Part shown: positions 1-5,761 of the stretch, one piece after another
Layout of the letters: the number at the start of each line of letters is the position of its first letter
How positions within the stretch are numbered: the first letter of the stretch is position 1
Origin: Candidatus Aminicenantes bacterium UBA4820
GTDB taxonomy: Bacteria > Acidobacteriota > UBA4820
NCBI GenBank assembly: GCA_002402325.1
Contig: DHFQ01000023.1
Coordinates: forward strand, 13,984-19,744
Length of the DNA stretch: 5,761 bases
Reading direction: 5' to 3'
Made by a program: the position numbers and the translations under genes
Notes under the pieces: model-generated
What the model saw: only the letters and a program-made list of their open reading frames with translations
Told to the model about the DNA's origin: nothing
Database searches by the model: none

Positions 1-2979
1 CCACGGTTTTTTCATAGCAATATATATTGATGGAATAAAATAACTCCCCCCACTGCCAACATTCGGACCTGTTACATCGGGGTCTTTCTCATAAGGAGTC
101 CCACTTGCAAATGCATAAATATCATAAGTGTTCCCTTCACCTAAATTATAGCCCGTAACGGCTGGGGAATAGTAAATTGGCTGAGAATTACCGGCGATCC
201 CACTTGCATTAATCGCTCCCAAAAAAGTTTGAGATGCAAAATCATAAAACCAGAGCTTTCCATGTAGGTCTGCCTGTAATCCCAAATCTGCAATGTTATC
301 ATTCTCGTAGCCGTGAGTTTGAGTTTGAAACATCACCGCATCAGCAAATGCTTGATTTTTAACCCAGGGAGTTGGATTTGCCTGTTCTGAAATAGGGTTT
401 TTCTTTATTATCGTTCCATCTTTAGGGTCAAAAATTATTAGGTTAGGCGAAGTGGTTCCTATAGTAGTATCGTATCCACTTCCTATCGCTCCACGTATTT
501 CAGTAGGGGTTACCGCACCAAATGCGGGCATACTCCATGTTTTCTTTAATTCCGAAATTGCTAAAGCATCTTTATACCACAATACCGAAACAGGAGGCTC
601 GGGAGGATCAGCAAAAATTCTCCCAAAGGGATCGGTAATATCTAATGCAGAAACCATTTCACCTCCGGGTCCCTCTGTTAAGAACATAACGGTTTTCCAG
701 ACATCACTTCCAAAATAGACATCTCCATATCTTGGAGAATTTGCAACACCGTAGATATGGTCTTTTGGTTGACGAGCCTGTCCAGTGGGCATACCTAAAT
801 TAATGTAATTGTTATAAAGTGTAACCTGCTTTGGAAGAAGGTTAGGTGGAACTATTGCAAAAAGTTCATACCCTGGCTTTAAATATGGCTTGGCACCGCT
901 TTCTGATTCATCCGTTATCATAAAACAGTGTAGTAATCCATCATCCGAGCCTACATACAAAAGTGGTTTTCTTGATGAATATGCAACATCAAAGTTATCG
1001 TGGCTATCATCAAGGGAAGGATCAAGAATGTTTTGTTTATATGAACTAGGAGAAATTACCACCGTGGGTGTGGAGTTGATTATTGGACCAAGTTTCCACG
1101 CTCTTGCCACACCACTTCCATTGTTTCCCCTTATAAAATCAACAACCTGGGAAGTCAGATCCGTTGATACAAAACCAGGGGTAAATGCGGCTGCTATCGT
1201 TTGCAACTGATTGAGATGGGCAGAATCAACCGGGACAAGATTTGGAGGAGAACCGTTATCCCATGTGTAAATTCTTCTTGAATTGTCAGGTTGTGCCGTA
1301 AGGTTTTCTCCTGCATCGTAAAGTAATACTGAGATATCTCCAGTGGCATCATAACAATAAAGATGACCTTTCCACTCCGGAAAATCTGCACTTGCAAGGA
1401 AGGCTATTGAAGATGTTACCGTTGATGTGGGACTTGCAACGGGAGAACTTGTTGTGTAATCACCTGCTGCAACACTTGCCGCTATAGCTCCAAAGGCATT
1501 GGAAATGTCATCAGCATTTTGTGCAAAAAAGGCATAATTTTTGCCTGTATTTCTCGGATCGTTATTGTTGTAATGGGAAACGGTTTCTTCATTGTCTTTT
1601 AAAGTTGTGTAAATCCATTTTCCCGATGTCGGGTCCGGAACATAGTTCATATTTGGTAGTCTATCCAGGTCTGAAGAAATATCAAATCCCGTGTCTCCCT
1701 TTGGTGCGCTTGCATCCGTTCTTCCTATGTATGCGTTAAAATTGAGTTCACAGGGGCTAACACTCGGGCTTACTCCTATGACCCAGGTCCTTGCGTTAAG
1801 CCTAAAGTCTTTTCCTCCATCAGAGACTGTTGCATTCCATAATTCGTTTATTGGACCAGGAGGATATAATGAAAATTGTCTATTAATTCCATTCCTTCTG
1901 TCGCAATCATAAGTCCCTTGATTGCCATCGCAAGAATATGGAGCACTCCCACACGGCTTAATCCATGCGTAATAGGAATTAGGGGAATCTACCTGATTGC
2001 AAGCATTTGATTGGCCGTCTGTAACGAGAATTGCCCCTACGGGCCTTCCGCAATCAAAAAACTTCCAATCTCTCTGCAGATTGTTTATCTTATTATTAGG
2101 ATAGTAGGTTAAATCCCCCCCAGTTACAGATTTAGAAAGATAGTTCCTGGCATAGTTCATTGCCCCTCTGGTGTTTGTAGAGCCACCAGCATTTAATCCT
2201 CCATTTGAATTAAGTTTTAAGGCATTTTGAATATTGGTAACATTACCACTTTCAGTCAAATCAAAGGTCTGTATTACTGTCCCCCCATATTCCAGCGAGC
2301 AATTTCCTTTGATGCAAGTTCCAGTGCAGGTGTCATTTATTGCAGAATAGATTACCAAACCCCAGTTGACCTGATTTGCTGTTTGACCAATGAGATCTTT
2401 CGGGCATCTTATGTTAGAAATTGTTCCTCCAATTGGTAGGGGAACATTATTATTGGAAACAGGACAGGTTGGAACTGTGAGGTTGCAGGGAGTGGCAGGC
2501 TTCGTGCTACTTTGTGATGCCATCCAGTACCATTCTAATCCATCAACTGTACTTGTCCCTTTTGTCCAGCTTCCTATTGTTGCCGGCAGTCCACTTGCAG
2601 GAGGGGTCCAATCAAAAAGGGCAACAGAGTTGCCAAGTGCGTTTTTCACAATTGACATTCTGCTTGGCTTGTTTGCAACAAAGAAATAGACATGAACATA
2701 TTTTGATGCTCCTCCGGGATAACCAACAGTAAATTTGCCGGGCCACCCGTTTTTGGTATAGGCCCCATCATATAACCAACCGGGATAACCCGTTGAGTCC
2801 ACACCAACGCTAACTCCAGACATATCCCACGCCATTGAACCTGTAACATCAAGGATGATAACAAGATTTGGTTTTGCAAATTGGTGGGTTATTTGAATCA
2901 TAGGGTCATAACCTTCCTCACACAAAACCCCCAAAGAAAAGAGACAAATCATAAAAACAACAAAAATCTTCCTAACCAT
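1..2979 (-). CDS. pilY1: PilY1-like type IV pilus tip adhesin, 3' end truncated by window edge
   Basis: Reading from the ATG at 2979, 993 codons stay open to base 1, so the C-terminus lies outside the window. A strong Shine-Dalgarno (AAAGGAGGT) five bases upstream fixes the start. Residues 1-20 form a signal peptide (Arg3-Lys4, hydrophobic core, likely cleavage after VLC). Residues about 38-505 form a von Willebrand A domain with the metal-site residues D44-x-T46-x-S48, T268 and D321, closing with a helix around NADDISNAFGAIAASV. This domain carries large inserts and 12 cysteines (165-410). From about residue 526 the PilC/PilY1 beta-propeller begins: FPEWKGHLYCYD, FIRGNN (615-620), LGPIINSTPTVV, LLYVGSDDGLLHCF, GDVYF (752-756), VSALDITDP, and ADLHGKLWFYD (903-913). 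In known systems PilY1 sits at the pilus tip with the minor pilins and acts in adhesion, mechanosensing and control of retraction, often calcium-dependent. It is the last gene of the run seen here. The propeller calcium loop is degenerate. By comparison with family layout roughly 50-200 residues are missing; this is an estimate. Confidence 0.93.
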   Translation of the reverse strand, partial: MVRKIFVVFMICLFSLGVLCEEGYDPMIQITHQFAKPNLVIILDVTGSMAWDMSGVSVGVDSTGYPGWLYDGAYTKNGWPGKFTVGYPGGASKYVHVYFFVANKPSRMSIVKNALGNSVALFDWTPPASGLPATIGSWTKGTSTVDGLEWYWMASQSSTKPATPCNLTVPTCPVSNNNVPLPIGGTISNIRCPKDLIGQTANQVNWGLVIYSAINDTCTGTCIKGNCSLEYGGTVIQTFDLTESGNVTNIQNALKLNSNGGLNAGGSTNTRGAMNYARNYLSKSVTGGDLTYYPNNKINNLQRDWKFFDCGRPVGAILVTDGQSNACNQVDSPNSYYAWIKPCGSAPYSCDGNQGTYDCDRRNGINRQFSLYPPGPINELWNATVSDGGKDFRLNARTWVIGVSPSVSPCELNFNAYIGRTDASAPKGDTGFDISSDLDRLPNMNYVPDPTSGKWIYTTLKDNEETVSHYNNNDPRNTGKNYAFFAQNADDISNAFGAIAASVAAGDYTTSSPVASPTSTVTSSIAFLASADFPEWKGHLYCYDATGDISVLLYDAGENLTAQPDNSRRIYTWDNGSPPNLVPVDSAHLNQLQTIAAAFTPGFVSTDLTSQVVDFIRGNNGSGVARAWKLGPIINSTPTVVISPSSYKQNILDPSLDDSHDNFDVAYSSRKPLLYVGSDDGLLHCFMITDESESGAKPYLKPGYELFAIVPPNLLPKQVTLYNNYINLGMPTGQARQPKDHIYGVANSPRYGDVYFGSDVWKTVMFLTEGPGGEMVSALDITDPFGRIFADPPEPPVSVLWYKDALAISELKKTWSMPAFGAVTPTEIRGAIGSGYDTTIGTTSPNLIIFDPKDGTIIKKNPISEQANPTPWVKNQAFADAVMFQTQTHGYENDNIADLGLQADLHGKLWFYDFASQTFLGAINASGIAGNSQPIYYSPAVTGYNLGEGNTYDIYAFASGTPYEKDPDVTGPNVGSGGSYFIPSIYIAMKKPW

Positions 2980-2984
2980 TTTCT

Positions 2985-2993
2985 ACCTCCTTT
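2985..2993 (-). promoter_or_regulatory. Ribosome binding site of pilY1, overlapping the pilX stop
   Basis: AAAGGAGGT lies five bases before the pilY1 ATG. Its first As are shared with the TAA stop of pilX (2992-2994), so a ribosome terminating on pilX sits on the pilY1 initiation site. This supports the chosen pilY1 start and suggests translational coupling. Confidence 0.88.
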
Positions 2994-3660
2994 ATGATGC
3001 ACTTGTTCCCATTTGATTGAAGTTTTTTTGAAATAGAGGTGGGGCTGATCCCGCACCAACTGGTGCAATATCTTCTTCAAGAATTTTTCTCACTATCTGG
3101 CCAGTTGGAGTAACTAAAAGCCCCACTGAAAGCAAACTTATCCTGTTGTTGCTATCTATAATCTCATCACTCTCATCACCATCATTCCTTACATAGACGC
3201 TATAGGTGGTTATATACCCCTGATCATCCACTAAAATACCTCTCATTTCTGTAATTGGAACCCCTGCATTATCAGGGTCAATAAGCTTGACAGCAAGGTC
3301 TTCGCGTGGATTTTGAAGGTCTGGATCAATTGTATCTGTAAAAGGAATCGCCGTTTGATGTGTTGTCCCACCGCTCGGAGGGACATGAAGGATTGACCAT
3401 TGATTGTTCATAGGAGTCTCATAAGCGAGGAGTGTTGATATAATATCACTATCCTGCGTTGCCTGGTTAGTTAACGACCTTTCTGCCCTTCTCAAGCCCA
3501 CTTCAGCAGCATAAAATGCAGCCTTTTCAAGCCTTGCTACGCTTGAAATCCTCTCTTCTGTTGTCATATAAAAGAGGGAGGCAAGTCCAACCATAGTCAG
3601 AACAAGGACAACCAATATTACTGTTATTAAAGCACTTCCCCTTTCTTTACTTTTACACAT
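2992..3660 (-). CDS. pilX: PilX-like type IV pilus minor pilin
   Basis: This 222-residue protein has a short leader ending in KERG, then a hydrophobic stretch beginning SALITVILVV. That fits a type III prepilin signal cut by PilD between G8 and S9. Residues 33-60 (TTEER..., then KAAFYAAEVGLRRAE) match the PilX_N pattern, in which a conserved EER is followed by an alanine-rich helix. Mature position 5 is Thr (T13) rather than the usual Glu, as expected for PilX/GspK-type tip subunits. The rest is a soluble periplasmic domain without cysteines (the only Cys is in the leader). It ends in a low-complexity tail from about residue 200. In known systems PilX joins PilV, PilW, a FimU/FimT-type pilin and PilY1 in the complex that starts pilus assembly. 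It starts one base after the pilW stop and its own stop overlaps the pilY1 ribosome binding site. GspK-like is the main alternative, but PilY1 next door favours PilX. Confidence 0.9.
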   Translation of the reverse strand: MCKSKERGSALITVILVVLVLTMVGLASLFYMTTEERISSVARLEKAAFYAAEVGLRRAERSLTNQATQDSDIISTLLAYETPMNNQWSILHVPPSGGTTHQTAIPFTDTIDPDLQNPREDLAVKLIDPDNAGVPITEMRGILVDDQGYITTYSVYVRNDGDESDEIIDSNNRISLLSVGLLVTPTGQIVRKILEEDIAPVGAGSAPPLFQKNFNQMGTSAS

Positions 3661-3661
3661 T

Positions 3662-4873
3662 TTATCCTCCTAAATTTTTATTTCTTAACATTACAGTCTC
3701 TGTAAGGCGGTAATGGTAAAACCTGTCCGCATTGACTGCAGCCGGTCTATCCTCTGATGCTGGTCTAAAGAATTTTGCCCTCTCTGCGAAAGAGACTGGC
3801 TCATTTGCAATTCCGGTAACAGAAATTCTTAAACCGACTACATTGGCTATGTCAGTTGGAAGTGGAGTGGTTGCATTCTGTGTTGGAACATTTCCCGGTG
3901 TAGCAAGTTGATTTATCCCGTCATTCCAGATAGTTCCGTCATTATAAATGTATGCGATTTGCAGATCCTCTATATTATCAAGAAGAGGTGTAAAATTATT
4001 GGCAGCATCGTTAGGATCAAAAATGTCGTTTTTTTGCTGCAATTGGGGAATGCCGTTCTGGTCTCTCATTACTCTAAGACACATATAGGAGACCGATTTT
4101 CCTATTTTGCATGAATCGTCTGCGTTCTGTCCATTGTAAGCTGGGCATGTAAACTCCTTTTGACCTGGGGGGTTTATTGAACCGTTATTTGGATTCATTA
4201 CCACATGTATCGTTTCATACTCTGAACTACCTATTCCAGTACATTTAGAATCCTGATACTTGGTTATCTGCATATATCCCCAGTTGCCATCTGGGTCAGA
4301 GACCGTCAAAATCGCACTGTGGCCCTGACAGGGAGATACTCCTGTGTAACAGCAGGTATCACCACTGCAACCAGTTGCCTGCATAAATTTTAACATATTT
4401 AGCTGATCGCCTCCAGCAGGTTCATTTGGCGGACACCCATCTACGAAGTAAAGCGTGCAATTTGCGGCTGCTGATTGGAATCCATGCCATTCGGAAATAA
4501 GAATCCTTCCTCCCCCTAAACTTTGACCAAATGTAATAATATCTGTTCCCGGTTCAGCAAGGGTAGCGTCTTGAACATTGTTATAAGATGCTTGAGTATC
4601 ACCATCATCACCTTGGTATATGCTAACGATTGCATTGGGATTATTACCCTCAAAATTTCCATCGGTTGCTGCTCTCAATCTACTTGCGACATAGTCAATC
4701 GCCCTTCTCGCTGTCTGTCTTGGCTCAGCAAATTGCTTTTGTCTTTTTGCAAAACCCTGCATTGACCAGAGGAGAGACATTGAAAGAACAAGAACAACTA
4801 CCAAAATTGTAAGAGAAACAGTAACCTCAATAAGTGTAAAACCTCTTTCTTTTTTACTGGATTCTTGTAACAT
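3662..4873 (-). CDS. pilW: PilW-like type IV pilus minor pilin, cysteine-rich
   Basis: From the ATG at 4873 this is a 403-residue prepilin. An 11-residue leader ends KKERG, followed by FTLIEVTVSLTILVVV: PilD cleavage between G11 and F12, Glu at mature position 5, then a single N-terminal helix. The helix runs into a polar part (AEPRQTARRAIDYVASRLRAA), as in PilW/GspJ proteins. The C-terminal part has LLDNIEDLQIAYIYNDGT (about residues 298-315), VGLRISVTG, and a final RLTETVMLRN, all typical of PilW. Ten cysteines lie between residues 139 and 265, including an adjacent CC pair at 174-175; the rest of the mature protein has none. An in-frame TTG at 4891 would add six residues, but the Shine-Dalgarno AAGGAGG lies inside that extension and is correctly placed for 4873. 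The gene overlaps the pilV end by 20 bases. In known systems PilW belongs to the tip-priming minor pilin complex; a GspJ role is the alternative but less likely beside PilY1. Confidence 0.92.
   Translation of the reverse strand: MLQESSKKERGFTLIEVTVSLTILVVVLVLSMSLLWSMQGFAKRQKQFAEPRQTARRAIDYVASRLRAATDGNFEGNNPNAIVSIYQGDDGDTQASYNNVQDATLAEPGTDIITFGQSLGGGRILISEWHGFQSAAANCTLYFVDGCPPNEPAGGDQLNMLKFMQATGCSGDTCCYTGVSPCQGHSAILTVSDPDGNWGYMQITKYQDSKCTGIGSSEYETIHVVMNPNNGSINPPGQKEFTCPAYNGQNADDSCKIGKSVSYMCLRVMRDQNGIPQLQQKNDIFDPNDAANNFTPLLDNIEDLQIAYIYNDGTIWNDGINQLATPGNVPTQNATTPLPTDIANVVGLRISVTGIANEPVSFAERAKFFRPASEDRPAAVNADRFYHYRLTETVMLRNKNLGG
3665..3671 (-). promoter_or_regulatory. Ribosome binding site of pilX, inside the end of pilW
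   Basis: AGGAGGA is formed by the last codons of pilW (Leu-Gly-Gly) and is followed directly by its TAA. The pilX ATG comes one base after that stop. The terminal Gly-Gly of PilW therefore doubles as the pilX Shine-Dalgarno, which couples the two genes. Confidence 0.85.
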
Positions 4874-5372
4874 ATTCAACCCTCCTTGCAATATTCAATC
4901 CATCACCTGCCCAAAGACTTGCTGGATGGTTATATTTCTCAAAATCTTTTACGGAAATCGCTGCCACTCTTACATCAAAAAATGGGGAGCCTATAGGCTG
5001 TGTTACATTTATGTAAATTCTATAAGGCTCTCCGGCTTCTTGTATTACATTTGCTCCACCCGGTCCCCAATAAGCCCAAAACTCGCTATTGTCATCTGTA
5101 GGAGAAGATGGAAGCCGTAAGACAAACCCATTCATAAGCTGGATTCCATCGTTGGGGGGAGGTGGGTTCAATCGTTTGTTTAATCTTATAATTTCTGCCA
5201 CTTGTTGACACTTATACGCTTCAAGAGTCCTTAAGGAAGATCTTTGGTTCACAACAAATGCAGCAGAATACATCTGCAAAATTCCTATCATTAAAATTAA
5301 AAGAATAGCCATTGCTATCAAAACCTCTACGAGTGAACTTCCTTTCTCTTTGTTATTTTTCTCAATCTCCAT
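4854..5372 (-). CDS. pilV: PilV-like type IV pilus minor pilin
   Basis: This 172-residue prepilin has a lysine-rich 11-residue leader ending KEKG, then SSLVEVLIAMAILLILMIGI. PilD should cut between G11 and S12, leaving Glu at mature position 5 (E16). The SLVEVLIAM pattern and the small size match the PilV/GspI family. After the helix comes the usual amphipathic segment (RTLEAYKCQQVAEIIRLNKR), a tetraproline at 70-73, and a soluble domain with FWAYWGPGGAN (98-108) and an FDVRVAAISVKD strand near the C-terminus. It has one cysteine (C55). The start is supported by AAGGAG six bases upstream. It follows the GspH/FimT-like gene after 10 bases and overlaps pilW by 20 bases. In characterised systems PilV is part of the minor pilin initiation complex under PilY1. 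GspI of a type II secretion system is the alternative family assignment, disfavoured by the neighbours. Confidence 0.9.
   Translation of the reverse strand: MEIEKNNKEKGSSLVEVLIAMAILLILMIGILQMYSAAFVVNQRSSLRTLEAYKCQQVAEIIRLNKRLNPPPPNDGIQLMNGFVLRLPSSPTDDNSEFWAYWGPGGANVIQEAGEPYRIYINVTQPIGSPFFDVRVAAISVKDFEKYNHPASLWAGDGLNIARRVEYVTRIQ
4880..4887 (-). promoter_or_regulatory. Ribosome binding site of pilW, decides the start
   Basis: AAGGAGGG lies inside the 3' end of pilV. The distance from the GGAGG core to the ATG at 4873 is seven bases. It favours that ATG over the in-frame TTG at 4891, which lies upstream of this site and would place the Shine-Dalgarno inside the coding region. Confidence 0.85.
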
Positions 5373-5378
5373 CTTCTA

Positions 5379-5384
5379 CTCCTT
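5379..5384 (-). promoter_or_regulatory. Ribosome binding site of pilV, overlapping the upstream stop
   Basis: AAGGAG lies six bases before the pilV ATG, and its first two As are the end of the TAA stop of the upstream pilin gene (5383-5385). The arrangement repeats the one at the pilX-pilY1 junction. Confidence 0.85.
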
Positions 5385-5761
5385 ATTGTAATGTATATAT
5401 CTGCTTATCCATTTTTGTATGCCATAGCGGTGATAGTGTAATATCATATCTTATACATGGATGTAAACTTCCACTGACCATCTCTCTATGGCTAATTGAA
5501 ATCATAGTCTGCTGAACGATTTGAACTGGACCATTTGGGTTAAAAGGAAATCCCCTCGGGTCGCAAAGAAGATAAAAATCATTGTTGTCGAAAACAGGCC
5601 AGTTGTTGAAACCAGGCCAACCTCCGGTATTATCAGAAACAGGCGCAACATTAGGCTGACCAGTTGATGGGTGAATCACAATATCAAAGGGAAGGGCAAC
5701 ACCGCCTTCAAGACCCACTCTTTCTGACATAATATATGTATCTAAACCGTGCCCTGGAGGC
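5383..5761 (-). CDS. GspH/FimT-like type IV minor pilin, 5' end truncated by window edge
   Basis: The frame is open from the right edge to the TAA at 5383-5385, giving 125 complete codons of C-terminal sequence. The methionine at 5730 is internal, because sense codons continue upstream of it, and no ribosome binding site precedes it. The N-terminal prepilin leader and helix are outside the window, so the call rests on the body and the context. The fragment has a strand pattern ending ERVGLEGGVALPFDIVI (compare the V-LP-G-- strand of GspH/FimT proteins). A later segment, FYLLCDPRGFPFNPNGPVQI, followed by a beta strand, resembles the family's F-P-G turn with a following glycine. Two cysteines (in LLCDPRG and LHPCIRYD) could pair. 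Position directly before pilV is where fimU or fimT sits in classical minor pilin operons. It would be a component of the pilus-initiating minor pilin complex. I leave the symbol empty because fimU and fimT cannot be told apart here. Confidence 0.72.
   Translation of the reverse strand, partial: PPGHGLDTYIMSERVGLEGGVALPFDIVIHPSTGQPNVAPVSDNTGGWPGFNNWPVFDNNDFYLLCDPRGFPFNPNGPVQIVQQTMISISHREMVSGSLHPCIRYDITLSPLWHTKMDKQIYTLQ

Noticed and set aside
1123..1131. Integrin-binding RGD motif in PilY1
   Set aside because: The segment reads Arg-Gly-Asn in FIRGNN, so the Asp is missing; no host-integrin role can be argued from it.
452..2732. Several open frames of 70-106 codons on the plus strand (for example 452-718, 890-1210, 2390-2689)
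   Set aside because: They lie antisense to the continuous pilY1 frame, have no good ribosome binding sites that I could see, and their products resemble no family I recognise.
1194..2879. Minus-strand open frames at 1194-1397 and 2646-2879
   Set aside because: They are in a different frame inside pilY1, whose own frame runs unbroken through both places and shows family motifs there.
2917..2931. Lipoprotein signal at the PilY1 N-terminus (Gly-Val-Leu-Cys at residues 17-20)
   Set aside because: The lipobox needs a small residue at -1 and usually Leu at -3. Here these are Leu and Gly, so ordinary signal peptidase cleavage after the Cys is more likely.
3908..5515. Plus-strand open frames antisense to pilW, pilV and the GspH-like gene (for example 3908-4114, 4523-4765, 5312-5515)
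   Set aside because: They are opposite clear prepilin genes, with compositions expected from reading a real gene backwards.
5383..5730. Treating the methionine at 5730 as the start of a complete 115-residue gene
   Set aside because: The frame stays open to the window edge, no ribosome binding site precedes 5730, and a complete protein of this type would need a prepilin leader, which this form lacks.
1..5761. Pseudogene or frameshift in pilY1, CRISPR array, tRNA, insertion sequence, or internal promoter/terminator
   Set aside because: The pilY1 frame translates without interruption over 993 codons with motifs in order throughout. I found no regularly spaced repeats, no cloverleaf, no transposase, and no intergenic space large enough for a promoter or hairpin terminator.

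Overview
The window is one strand of a type IV pilus minor-pilin operon. All five genes lie on the minus strand, so transcription runs from right to left. They follow the classic order: a GspH/FimT-like minor pilin (5' end cut by the right edge), then pilV, pilW, pilX and a long pilY1-like gene (3' end cut by the left edge). I see no credible gene on the plus strand.

Layout from right to left. 5383-5761 is the C-terminal part of the GspH/FimT-type pilin. 4854-5372 is PilV (172 aa). 3662-4873 is PilW (403 aa from the start I prefer). 2992-3660 is PilX (222 aa). 1-2979 is PilY1: 993 codons stay open from a well-formed start to the first base of the window. No gene-free stretch exceeds about 12 bases. 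No promoter, terminator, RNA gene, mobile element or CRISPR array is visible, so the operon's promoter and terminator must lie outside. Neighbouring genes overlap or are separated by 1-12 bases. At three of the four junctions the upstream stop codon overlaps or adjoins the next gene's Shine-Dalgarno sequence, and at the fourth the two coding regions overlap. This suggests tight translational coupling.

How the genes work together (family knowledge applied to this locus). The four small proteins carry type III prepilin leaders or, for the truncated one, a GspH-like C-terminal body. In characterised systems the minor pilins FimU, PilV, PilW and PilX form a complex that primes pilus assembly. PilY1 sits at the pilus tip and acts in adhesion, surface sensing and control of retraction. 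Here PilY1 has a signal peptide, an N-terminal von Willebrand A domain with a recognisable metal-ion-dependent adhesion site, and most of a C-terminal PilC/PilY1 beta-propeller.

Organism: bacterial and probably diderm, because the locus is a PilY1/minor-pilin operon. The DNA is AT-rich (about 40% GC in the few lines I counted). Arginine is mostly AGA/AGG in the part of pilV I checked, a habit common in thermophiles and several non-proteobacterial or deltaproteobacterial-like lineages. I cannot place it further. The system is a known type. The most distinctive features are cysteine-rich inserts in PilW and PilY1, a degenerate calcium loop in PilY1, and a repeated Gly-Tyr/Trp-Pro-Gly motif in the PilY1 vWA domain.
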